Source of the DNA: Bradyrhizobium sp. CER78
Lineage (GTDB): Bacteria > Pseudomonadota > Alphaproteobacteria > Rhizobiales > Xanthobacteraceae
Length of the DNA stretch: 64,000 nucleotides
Assembly (NCBI RefSeq): GCF_029846235.1
Contig: NZ_JARVWP010000002.1
Location: 540,925-604,924, forward strand
Direction of reading: 5' to 3'
Part shown: positions 42,994 to 50,822 of the stretch, piece by piece
Position numbering within the stretch: position 1 is the first letter of the stretch
Layout of the letters: every line of letters begins with the position of its first letter
Program-made: the position numbers and the translations under genes
The notes under the pieces: generated by a model
Database searches by the model: none
Told to the model about the DNA's origin: nothing
The model's input: only the letters and a program-made list of their open reading frames with translations

Positions 42994-44021
42994 ACCTTGG
43001 CGATCGCGCCCGCCTCCGCATCGAGGCTGAACTTATCCACAACTCGTTGGCGCGCCCGTGCCCCCATCGCTTCGGCCGATGCCGGATCGCGCATCAAGGG
43101 CTCGAGCGCGGCCGCCAGCGCATCGGCATCGCCCGGCGGGGTCAGCACGCCGGTGATGCCGTCTTCGACCACGAACTCGGCGGCGCCCGCCCGCGCGGCG
43201 ACCAGCGCAGCGCCTGCCGACATCGCCTCGATCAAGGTGAGGCCAAAGCCTTCGTTGCGCGAGGTGAAGGCGTAGATCGTCAGCCGCTGGTACCAGCGCA
43301 CGACATCCTCGATCGGCAATTCACCCGTGATGATGATGCGCGATTGCAGCCCCGCGGCCTCGATCTTGCGCTTCAGCTCGCCCGCGAAGGCCAGTTGCTC
43401 CGGCACCACGGCGCCGACGATGACAGCGGTGAAATCGGGATAGCGCGGCAGCAATCTGCACATCGCCTCGACGAACACGTCGCTGCCCTTCTGCGCGCGC
43501 ACCCGCCCGAAGCAGCCGATCGCGTAGCGGCCCGGCAATCCGCTCTCGGCGAACGCCGCGGCGCGATCGGCCGGCGGCCCATAGCGGTCGGTGTCGACGC
43601 CATGCATCACCACGGTGGCCTCGCGCTTGAGGTACGAAGCCGACAGCGGACTGGTCGCGATGATCGCATCCATGTTGCGGATCAGCCAGCGCGTCAGCCA
43701 GGTGTGATGACGCTGCGCGGCCGAGGTGAACAGCAGCTTCAGCGGCCAGCCGAGCGCGCGCAGCGCGAGGCCTGCGATCATCTCGTCGTTGCGCCGCGCG
43801 TGCCAGATCACAGGTTGCGCGCGCCGCCACAGCCGCATCAGATCGGCAAATCCCATCGCATCGATGCCGTCGGGCCGATGCGAGCCGAGCCAACCTGCGC
43901 GAAACATCCTTGCAAGCTTCGGCGCGACCATGCGGTTGGTCGCGGTGACACCCGAATAGCGTCGGTGCAGGTTCGGCACGATGAGCTGCAGCTCGCCGGC
44001 AGGTGTGTTCTCGATCGGCAC
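42975..44021 (-). CDS. LpcC-like GT4 glycosyltransferase (LPS core)
   Basis: 348 residues from GTG 44021, which has GGAG 6 nt upstream; an ATG at 44066 would add 15 residues of a different character. GT-B fold with LIVPNLHRRYSGVTAT near the start, VIWHARRNDEM, and the retaining-enzyme site FTSRNEGFGLTLIEAMSAGA. The pattern matches LpcC, the rhizobial mannosyltransferase that adds mannose to the Kdo-lipid A core. It overlaps the 3' end of waaF by 19 bp and is divergent from galE, so it belongs to the core-LPS locus. Sugar specificity is inferred. Confidence 0.83.
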   Translation of the reverse strand: MPIENTPAGELQLIVPNLHRRYSGVTATNRMVAPKLARMFRAGWLGSHRPDGIDAMGFADLMRLWRRAQPVIWHARRNDEMIAGLALRALGWPLKLLFTSAAQRHHTWLTRWLIRNMDAIIATSPLSASYLKREATVVMHGVDTDRYGPPADRAAAFAESGLPGRYAIGCFGRVRAQKGSDVFVEAMCRLLPRYPDFTAVIVGAVVPEQLAFAGELKRKIEAAGLQSRIIITGELPIEDVVRWYQRLTIYAFTSRNEGFGLTLIEAMSAGAALVAARAGAAEFVVEDGITGVLTPPGDADALAAALEPLMRDPASAEAMGARARQRVVDKFSLDAEAGAIAKVYRALI

Positions 44022-44152
44022 GCAAGTCTCCGTTTCGCGCCAGTTCCTATACGCAACATTAAGCATAGTGGCCAGTTCGGCCGCGGCGAAACCCCCTCTT
44101 CACCGCACTGCCGCTAGCATCGCCCGTTAAAGATATCGGGAGAGCTCTATCC

Positions 44153-45166
44153 ATGACCGTGCTCGTGACCGGCGGTGCCGGCTATATCGGAAGTCACATG
44201 GTTCATGCGCTGGTCGATGCCGGCGAGAGCGTCGTCGTCGTCGACAATCTCTCCACCGGCTTCTCCGCGTTCCTGCCCGAAGGCGTGCCGCTGTTCATCG
44301 GCGATGCCGGCGACGAGAACCTCGTCGAAGGCGTGATCGCACAGCACGGCATCGACAGCATCATCCATTTCGCCGGCTCCGTCGTGGTGCCGGACTCGAT
44401 GCGCGATCCGCTGGGCTACTATCGCAACAACACCATGACGACGCGCAGCCTGCTCAACGCAGCCGTGAAGTGCGGTGTCAGCCGCTTCATCTTCTCCTCG
44501 ACCGCGGCCGTCTACGGCAATCCGGACCAGGTGCCGGTGCCGGAGATCGCGCCGACCCATCCGCTGTCGCCCTACGGCTCGTCGAAGCTGATGACCGAGA
44601 TCATGCTGCACGATGTCGCCTCCGCCCATGGCATGAACTATGTCGTGCTGCGCTACTTCAACGTCGCCGGCGCCGACCCGAAAGGCCGCGTCGGCCTCTC
44701 CACCATCGGCGCCACCCATCTGCTCAAGATCGCGGTCGAGGCCGCGACCGGCCAGCGCGCCAAGATCGACGTGTTCGGCACCGACTATCCGACCCAGGAC
44801 GGCAGCTGCGTGCGTGACTTCATCCATGTCAGCGACCTCGTCGAGGCGCACCGCTCGGCGCTGGCCTATCTGCGCGCCGGCGGTCAGTCGGTGACGATGA
44901 ATTGCGGTTACGGCCGCGGCTATTCCGTGCTCGAGACCATCGAGGCGGTACGCCGGGTCTCGATGCGCAATTTCGCCGTCGCCTATGCCGCGCGCCGGCC
45001 CGGCGACATCATGACCATGGTGGCCGATACGAGAAGGATCCGCTCGCTGCTCGACTGGACCCCGCGCTACGATGATCTCGAGACCATCGCGAGCCACGCG
45101 CTGGCCTGGGAGGAGAAGCTGTTCCGGGAGCGCGGCGGCGCTGCGCGACAGGCAGAATCGGCCTAA
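44153..45166 (+). CDS. galE: UDP-glucose 4-epimerase
   Basis: The 337-residue protein is a classical GalE: NAD-binding VTGGAGYIGSHMVHAL, substrate motif SSTAAVYG, catalytic YGSSK, RYFNVAGAD and the C-terminal RRPGDIMTMVADT. It interconverts UDP-glucose and UDP-galactose for the LPS core and other glycans. It is divergent from the LpcC-like gene and is followed 97 bp later by the MsbA-like exporter in the same direction. Confidence 0.93.
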   Translation: MTVLVTGGAGYIGSHMVHALVDAGESVVVVDNLSTGFSAFLPEGVPLFIGDAGDENLVEGVIAQHGIDSIIHFAGSVVVPDSMRDPLGYYRNNTMTTRSLLNAAVKCGVSRFIFSSTAAVYGNPDQVPVPEIAPTHPLSPYGSSKLMTEIMLHDVASAHGMNYVVLRYFNVAGADPKGRVGLSTIGATHLLKIAVEAATGQRAKIDVFGTDYPTQDGSCVRDFIHVSDLVEAHRSALAYLRAGGQSVTMNCGYGRGYSVLETIEAVRRVSMRNFAVAYAARRPGDIMTMVADTRRIRSLLDWTPRYDDLETIASHALAWEEKLFRERGGAARQAESA

Positions 45167-45263
45167 AAATCAAGCCGTTATTGTGCTTGAAAAAGCCCCG
45201 CCAAGCGGGCAAGGAGGTCCGCAACCCTGACGGCCGGCGCTGCCCGCCGTCAATGGAACGCGG

Positions 45264-47075
45264 ATGGCTCAGTTTCCAAAGAAAATTACCGACGATCCCT
45301 ACGGCGCGGCGATCCTGATCCGCCGCCTGGTCACGGAACAGGGGATCACCTACTGGCGGCGCTACCTGACGGCGTTCGCCCTGATGGCGGTTGCGGCCGG
45401 CTCGACGGCCGCCGCCACCTACGTGCTCGGCCAGGTCATCAACCAGGCCTATGTCGACAAGAACATCCCCGGCATCGCCATGTTCGCCGGGGTCACGGTG
45501 GTGCTGCTGTTCATCAAGGGCGTGGCGACCTACGGCCACATGGTGATCCTGTCGAAGATCAGCAACGCGATCCTGGCGCGGAACCAGCGCCAATTGTTCG
45601 CCAAGCTGATGAGCGAAAGCATCGGCTTCTTCTCGCAGCGGCATTCCTCGGAGTTCCTCGCGCGGCTCACCGCCGGCGCCAAGTCGATCACCGACGTGCT
45701 CAACATGCTGGTCAATGCGATCGGCCGCGACTTCCTGATGCTGGTCAGCATGCTCGCCGTCATGGTCTGGCAGGACCCGCTGATGTCGTTCATCGGGCTC
45801 GTGGCGGTGCCGCCGGCGATGCTGATGCTGCGCAGGCTGGTGAAGCGGATCAAGGGGCTCGCCTACAACCAGTTCACCGGCACCGCCGACATCATGGAGA
45901 CGATGCAGGAATCGCTGCAGGGTATCCGCACCGTGAAGGCGTTCACGCTGGAAGACACCATGCAGCAGCGGATCGACGAGAACATCGAGATCGTCGAACG
46001 CAACGCCAACAAGATGGCGCGCGTCGCCAACCGCTCCAACCCGCTGATGGAGATGCTCGGCGGCTTCGCGGTCGCCGGCTGCCTGATGTATGGCGGTTAC
46101 AGCGTGGTCGCGCTCGGTTCCACGCCGGGCCAGTTCTTCACCTTCCTGACCGCGTTCCTGATGGCGACCGAACCGGCCAAGCGCCTGGCGCGGCTCAACA
46201 TCGACCTCAACAGCCAGCTGGTCGGCGCGCGGATGCTGCTCGAGGTCGTCGACAGCCCGGCGAGCGAGCAGGCCGACGACGACAAGCCGGCGCTGAAGCT
46301 CTCCGACGCGCGGATCGAACTGCGTGACGTCAGCTTCGCCTATCGGCCCGGCGAGCCGGTGCTGAACCGCATGAGCTTCGTGGCCGAGCCCGGCAAGGTG
46401 ACCGCGCTGGTCGGCCCCTCAGGCGGCGGCAAATCGACGGTGCTGGCCCTGCTGCTGCGCTTCTACGAGACGAGCGAGGGCGAGATCCTGATCGACGGAC
46501 AGTCGATCTCCCAGGTCTCGCGCAACTCGCTGCGGCAGCAGACCGCCTATGTCGGCCAGGACGTCTATCTGTTCCGCGACACCATCCGCGCCAACATCGC
46601 GTTCGGCAAGCAAGGCGCCAGCGAGGCCGAGATCATCGACGCCGCCAAGGCCGCCTGCGCGCACGACTTCATCATGAGCTTCCCGCTCGGCTACGACACG
46701 CCGGTCGGCGAGCACGGCACGCAACTGTCCGGCGGCCAGCGCCAGCGCATCGCGGTCGCCCGCGCGCTGATCAAGAACGCGCCGATCATCCTGCTCGACG
46801 AGGCCACCGCCGCGCTCGACTCGGAGTCCGAGAAGCAGGTGCAGGAGGCGATCGAGCATCTCTGCCAGGGCCGCACCACGATCGTGATCGCGCACCGCCT
46901 GCACACCATCATGCATGCCGATGCGATCCTGGTGGTCGAAGGCGGCGAGATCGTCGAGCGCGGGCGTCACGATGAGCTGCTGCGCCGCGGCGGCCGCTAC
47001 GCCTCGTTCTTCCGCCTGCAGCACCACCACGATCCGTCGCCGCTGGCGCTCGCGCCGATCAGCGCCACGGGCTGA
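45264..47075 (+). CDS. MsbA-like ABC exporter (fused permease-ATPase)
   Basis: 603 residues: a six-helix ABC permease (about 30-330) followed by an ATPase (about 350-590) with GPSGGGKSTVL, LSGGQRQRIAVARAL, ILLDEATAALDSE and the H-loop IAHRLHTI. The LPS-core position favours MsbA, which flips lipid A-core to the periplasm; NdvA-type glucan exporters have the same layout, so the substrate is not certain. Its TGA stop touches the TCA complement of the convergent dipeptidase stop, giving a shared TGATCA palindrome at 47073-47078. Confidence 0.88.
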   Translation: MAQFPKKITDDPYGAAILIRRLVTEQGITYWRRYLTAFALMAVAAGSTAAATYVLGQVINQAYVDKNIPGIAMFAGVTVVLLFIKGVATYGHMVILSKISNAILARNQRQLFAKLMSESIGFFSQRHSSEFLARLTAGAKSITDVLNMLVNAIGRDFLMLVSMLAVMVWQDPLMSFIGLVAVPPAMLMLRRLVKRIKGLAYNQFTGTADIMETMQESLQGIRTVKAFTLEDTMQQRIDENIEIVERNANKMARVANRSNPLMEMLGGFAVAGCLMYGGYSVVALGSTPGQFFTFLTAFLMATEPAKRLARLNIDLNSQLVGARMLLEVVDSPASEQADDDKPALKLSDARIELRDVSFAYRPGEPVLNRMSFVAEPGKVTALVGPSGGGKSTVLALLLRFYETSEGEILIDGQSISQVSRNSLRQQTAYVGQDVYLFRDTIRANIAFGKQGASEAEIIDAAKAACAHDFIMSFPLGYDTPVGEHGTQLSGGQRQRIAVARALIKNAPIILLDEATAALDSESEKQVQEAIEHLCQGRTTIVIAHRLHTIMHADAILVVEGGEIVERGRHDELLRRGGRYASFFRLQHHHDPSPLALAPISATG

Positions 47076-48269
47076 TCATCCCTTCCCGTCCTTGGCGACA
47101 ATGCCTGCGCGCAGCACGCGCAGGACGTTGCCGCCCATGACCTTGCGGATGTCGTCCTCGGAGAACCCGCTCGACATCAACGCCTGGGTCACGGCGGCAA
47201 TCCCGCTGGCGTCGAAGCCCGTGGTCGTCGAGCCGTCGAAATCCGAGCCGAGGCCGACATGGTCGATCCCGACGAGGTCGCGGACATGGGCAATTGCGCG
47301 CGCGACGTTGTTCGGATCGAGCGAGCAGACCGCGCCTTGCCAGAAGCCGATGCCGACCACGCCGCCGGTACGTGCGACGCCCTTCACCTCATCGTCGGTA
47401 AGGTTGCGGTTGACCTTGCAGGTCGCCTGAACGCCGCCATGGCTCGAGACCACCGGGCGCGTTGCCATCGCCAGCACGTCGGCAACCGTCGCGTGGCTCG
47501 CATGGGCGAGGTCGACGATCATTCCCATCGCCTCCATCCGCTGCACCACCTGCCGGCCGAGCGGCGTCAGCCCGCCCTTGGCCACGCCGTGCATCGAGCC
47601 TGCGACATCATTGTCGAAGAAATGCGCGAGACCGGCCATCCGGAATCCGGCGGCGTAGAGCACGTCGAGATTGTCGATGTTGCCCTCGAGATCCTGCAGG
47701 CCCTCGATCGAGAGCATTCCGCCGACCACCGTCATGCCGCTCTTGCGGTCCGCGAGCAGGTGATCGATGTCGGCCGCGGTCGTGATCACGCGCAGCCGTC
47801 CGGCGGACCTGTCGGCGAAGCTCTGCAATTTCTCGGCATGCCATAGCGAGCGCTGCAGCAACGAGAACCAGGTCCGCATCGGCTGCAGATCGATGATGGC
47901 AAGGTTGGTGATCGTGTCGGTGTCGCCGGCGTTGGCATCATAGTTCTGGCCCTTCGGCGACTTGGTGACCGACGAGAACACCTGCAGCGCGTAGCGGCCC
48001 TCGATCAGGCGCGGCAGGTCGATATGGCCGCGATCCGATCGCGCGATCAGGTTGCGCTTCCACAGCAGGCTGTCCGCATGCATATCCGCGACGTCGAGCG
48101 TCGCCTGCAAGGCCTGCGCGGCGGGCGTGATATCCACGGCCACGCGCTGGACCTTGTTCTGCCCCCGGTCGATCCGTTCCGGGGTCACCACAAAGAACCG
48201 CACGGCGGAGACGAACAGGACCGCGGCAATCAGGGCAAGGCCGATCGAAAGCCACCTCCGCATCGGCAT
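47076..48269 (-). CDS. Membrane dipeptidase, peptidase M19 family
   Basis: 397 residues with a single N-terminal membrane segment (about 6-27) and an amidohydrolase-type barrel. Zinc-site motifs are visible: DMHADSLLWKR (HxD), the bridging glutamate in GMLSIEGLQD, VDLAHAS and SSHGG, with GIDHVGLGSDFDG near the end. M19 dipeptidases cut L- or D-containing dipeptides, and bacterial ones often act on peptidoglycan fragments. Start ATG 48269 with a GTG one codon earlier. It is convergent with the MsbA-like gene. Confidence 0.9.
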   Translation of the reverse strand: MPMRRWLSIGLALIAAVLFVSAVRFFVVTPERIDRGQNKVQRVAVDITPAAQALQATLDVADMHADSLLWKRNLIARSDRGHIDLPRLIEGRYALQVFSSVTKSPKGQNYDANAGDTDTITNLAIIDLQPMRTWFSLLQRSLWHAEKLQSFADRSAGRLRVITTAADIDHLLADRKSGMTVVGGMLSIEGLQDLEGNIDNLDVLYAAGFRMAGLAHFFDNDVAGSMHGVAKGGLTPLGRQVVQRMEAMGMIVDLAHASHATVADVLAMATRPVVSSHGGVQATCKVNRNLTDDEVKGVARTGGVVGIGFWQGAVCSLDPNNVARAIAHVRDLVGIDHVGLGSDFDGSTTTGFDASGIAAVTQALMSSGFSEDDIRKVMGGNVLRVLRAGIVAKDGKG

Positions 48270-48416
48270 CACCGCCCTCGCCGGCCGAAGCCGGCCGCGC
48301 TCGGCGGAAAGCTGGCCTCACCTCTGCGCCTGACGCAATCGCAGCCCCTAGCCCTGAGCGGCTTAAGCGCGTAAAAACCGCCCGCGCTCCCTCCTTCAAC
48401 CTTCCGGGACCCGTTC

Positions 48417-49118
48417 ATGAACGCCGCCTCCACCGTCATTCCGCTTCCCCCGCAGCCCTCGCTTCCCGTCGTCGGCGAATCCGGCACCTATCCGGTCCGT
48501 CGCATCTGGTGCGTCGGCCGCAACTATCTTGAGCATATCAGGGAGATGGGCAATGACGAGCGTGCGCCGCCGTTCTTCTTCGGCAAGCATGCCGACATGC
48601 TGGTGCCTGATGGTGCGACGATCCCCTACCCGCCGCTGACCAAGGACCTGCATCACGAGGTCGAGCTGGTGGTGGCGATGAAAAGCGGCGGGCTGAACAT
48701 TCCCGCCGACAAGGCGCTCGAGCATGTCTACGGCTATGCCGTCGGCATCGACCTGACCCGCCGCGACCTGCAGATCGCCTCGCGCAAGAAAGAGCGGCCC
48801 TGGGAGATCGGCAAGTCGTTCGACTATTCCGCGCCCTGCTCCGCGATCCAGCCGGCCTCGAAGATCGGCCACCCCTCGAGCGGCAAGATCTGGCTCACCG
48901 TCAACGGCAAGGAAGCGCAGAAGGGCGACCTCAACGAATTGATCTGGAACGTGCCTGAGATCATCTGGCAGCTCTCGCAGCAGGTGAAGCTCGCCGCCGG
49001 CGACATCATCATGACCGGCACGCCCGCGGGCGTCTCGCAGCTGCAGGTCGGCGACAAGCTCGAATGCGGCGTCGACGGCGTCGGCAAGCTCGCCGTGACG
49101 ATCGGCAAGCCGGAATAA
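48417..49118 (+). CDS. Fumarylacetoacetate hydrolase-family protein
   Basis: 233 residues of the FAH superfamily. The metal-binding set is visible as HHEVELVVAM (E-x-E) and the aspartate in GIDLTRRDLQ, with KSFDYSAPCSAI and DIIMTGTPAGVS of the core. Such enzymes hydrolyse or decarboxylate 2,4-dioxo acids (oxaloacetate decarboxylase, acylpyruvase); the single-domain length favours the acylpyruvase/FAHD1 group. It is divergent from the dipeptidase across 147 bp. A strong terminator follows at 49147. Confidence 0.9.
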   Translation: MNAASTVIPLPPQPSLPVVGESGTYPVRRIWCVGRNYLEHIREMGNDERAPPFFFGKHADMLVPDGATIPYPPLTKDLHHEVELVVAMKSGGLNIPADKALEHVYGYAVGIDLTRRDLQIASRKKERPWEIGKSFDYSAPCSAIQPASKIGHPSSGKIWLTVNGKEAQKGDLNELIWNVPEIIWQLSQQVKLAAGDIIMTGTPAGVSQLQVGDKLECGVDGVGKLAVTIGKPE

Positions 49119-49146
49119 GCTCCAGCTCCGATCCAGCAGCAGACCG

Positions 49147-49181
49147 CGGCCCCGAACCTGGTTCGGGGCCGTTTGCGTTTT
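49147..49181 (+). terminator. Terminator after FAH-family gene
   Basis: A 10-bp stem (CGGCCCCGAA / TTCGGGGCCG) with a CCTGG loop leads to TTTGCGTTTT, 29 bp after the stop codon. The hairpin also lies just past the end of the convergent small gene. Confidence 0.8.
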
Positions 49182-49447
49182 CAGAATTGCTCGTGGCCGG
49201 GATGGTTGGGATCGCCGAAATATCCGCCACCTCCGCTGCCACCGGCACTGTCACCGCTGTAATCAGTTCCGAGATAGGGCGGCGGATCGACCGGCTGGCG
49301 ATGCGGGCCACCCGAACCGCCAGGGGGCAGTTTCGCACCCACATTCTTCGGCGGCACCATGTGAAGTCCACCCGCCTGTGCGGAGCCCAGCGCGGCAACG
49401 CCGAACGCGACAACGGCAGCGAATGCAATAAGCGAATTGCGTGTCAT
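49181..49447 (-). CDS. Small exported Gly/Pro-rich protein
   Basis: 88 residues with a Sec signal peptide (about 1-25, ALGSAQA) and a mature part rich in Gly, Pro, His and Ser (PPGGSGGPHRQPVDPPPY, ending NPHPGHEQF-like NHPGHEQF). It is low-complexity and family-less as far as I can see; it should be periplasmic or surface-exposed. AAGGAG lies 8 nt before the ATG. It is first of several tiny exported genes in a row. Confidence 0.7.
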   Translation of the reverse strand: MTRNSLIAFAAVVAFGVAALGSAQAGGLHMVPPKNVGAKLPPGGSGGPHRQPVDPPPYLGTDYSGDSAGGSGGGGYFGDPNHPGHEQF

Positions 49448-49585
49448 GCGACGTCTCCTTGAACTCGGGCCGGGCACCATGCGCCAGCTCCGACGCCGCA
49501 CTGTTCGCATGATAGGAGCAGCCTGCCTGTGACGTGGGTCACGCTCAATCCCGGTCGCGCATCGCGACGCCCCGGCATAGCCGGG

Positions 49586-49613
49586 AAACCCCGGACCAGA
49601 GGCCCGGGGCTTT
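49586..49613 (-). terminator. Possible terminator after the 76-residue exported gene
   Basis: On the minus strand a CCCCGG/CCGGGG stem with flanking AAA/TTT and a 9-nt loop lies just below the stop codon at 49627. One unpaired base interrupts the stem, so support is moderate. Confidence 0.4.
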
Positions 49614-49626
49614 CCGCTGCGCGTGG

Positions 49627-49857
49627 TCAGCGAATCGTGCCGGGCATGCAGGGCGGCTCGGTGAAGGGCGCGGTTGCGAACGATCCGACGTTCGGCGCGC
49701 GCACGCAATCAGTCGTCTTGCTGCTGACCGGTGTCGTTGTCGTCGTCATCGAGGCGTGGGCGCGCCGCGCCGCAGCATTGTTGTTGGCGGCCGACGCCTG
49801 AGCCGAATACGCAGCTGCCGCAACCAGCGCAAGCGCAGCGAAGGTCAATTTGGTCAT
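49627..49857 (-). CDS. Small exported protein, Ala/Thr-rich
   Basis: 76 residues with a signal peptide (about 1-23, AYSAQASA) and a mature part with a TTTTT run and two cysteines (DCVRAPNVGSF, PPCMPGTIR), which could form one disulfide. GGAGAA precedes ATG 49857. It is unrelated in sequence to its small neighbour but similar in size, signal type and orientation. Function unknown. Confidence 0.65.
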   Translation of the reverse strand: MTKLTFAALALVAAAAYSAQASAANNNAAARRAHASMTTTTTPVSSKTTDCVRAPNVGSFATAPFTEPPCMPGTIR

Positions 49858-50060
49858 AGGAATTCTCCGCGTGGATGAAGCCGACCAAGCTCGGCTCCTG
49901 TGACCCAAGACCGTCAACGTTCGAAAATATTTCCTCACGCGCGATCACCGAACCGCGATCGCCTCATCACAACAGATGGAGCGGGGAATACCGGAATGAC
50001 AGAGGCGCTCCATTCACCAGGGCCGCGCACAAGGGCGGCGATGATGACATGGAGATTCTC

Positions 50061-50333
50061 ATGAGCGATCTTTGGCGCCTGGGCAAACAGATTGGCCTCG
50101 CTGCAATCCTGTCCGCGGCAATGGCGACCTCCTCGTTCGCACAATCGGCAGACCAGGAGCCGAACGCCTACGCATCAAATGAAACCGCGACGCGACCGTG
50201 GTCGGCGCCGGTTGGCCATCGCCAGCCACGCGCCGCCGACATTCCGGCGGCGACATCGGCGTCGCAGCAGATCATCGATCAGGAGGATGCGATCGTCGAC
50301 CGCAAGATCAGGGGTATTTGCCGCGGCTGCTAG
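50061..50333 (+). CDS. Small exported protein of unknown function
   Basis: 90 residues with a signal peptide (about 1-27, ATSSFAQSAD) and a mature part that ends with two cysteines (IRGICRGC). ATG 50061 has GGAG 6 nt upstream and is preferred to the in-frame ATG at 50049. The TAG stop joins directly to a GATCATG repeat (50334). No family recognised; the terminal Cys pair suggests a disulfide or a metal site. Confidence 0.65.
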   Translation: MSDLWRLGKQIGLAAILSAAMATSSFAQSADQEPNAYASNETATRPWSAPVGHRQPRAADIPAATSASQQIIDQEDAIVDRKIRGICRGC

Positions 50334-50380
50334 AGCATGATCCGGAAAAGTGCGAAGCGGTTTTCCGGAGAGATCATGCT
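50334..50380. repeat. GATCATG-type palindromic repeat, copy D
   Basis: The cleanest copy: outer arms AGCATGATC / GATCATGCT, inner stem CCGGAAAA / TTTTCCGG, loop GTGCGAAGCGG. It begins on the base after the TAG stop of the small exported gene. Confidence 0.85.
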
Positions 50381-50420
50381 CAAAAGAAGGGTCAATCCGC
50401 GATCGCGCCCGCGGCGGCTC

Positions 50421-50798
50421 CTAATGTCTGTCGGCGGCCTGTGGCGCAGCCGGGCCGAGATGCGTCTTCTCGTATTCGAGCCACAGCTCGAGCAGCGCCA
50501 TGAACGCGACCACCGCACCCGCGGCGATGGCAAAATGCATCGCGCGGGTGTGGGTGAAGCCGAGCAGCCAGGGCGAGACGATCAGCCAGCATCCGACGAA
50601 CAGATTGATCCACTCCTCCCAGATCGCGAACGCTGCGATCGCCGCCAGCGACATGATCGCGATGGCGGCACCACTGATCCTGAGATCGATCGCCGCCGTT
50701 GGGTTGGCATGCGCGAACAACCACGGCGCGGCGAGCAGGAAGATCGCCGCAGCAAGGTTATAGAGATCAAGCGCCGATTCTTTTCGCCATTTCACCAT
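50421..50798 (-). CDS. SPW-repeat membrane protein
   Basis: 125 residues with four hydrophobic helices arranged as two SPW-type hairpins, marked by LLAAPWLFA and LIVSPWLLGF. The family occurs in alphaproteobacteria and actinobacteria without a proven role. The last residues are hydrophilic and cytoplasmic. Just upstream, 24 bp away, the MHS transporter reads in the same direction, so they may be co-transcribed. Confidence 0.85.
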   Translation of the reverse strand: MVKWRKESALDLYNLAAAIFLLAAPWLFAHANPTAAIDLRISGAAIAIMSLAAIAAFAIWEEWINLFVGCWLIVSPWLLGFTHTRAMHFAIAAGAVVAFMALLELWLEYEKTHLGPAAPQAADRH

Positions 50799-50822
50799 CT
50801 GCTTCTCCCATGCTTCTCGGAC

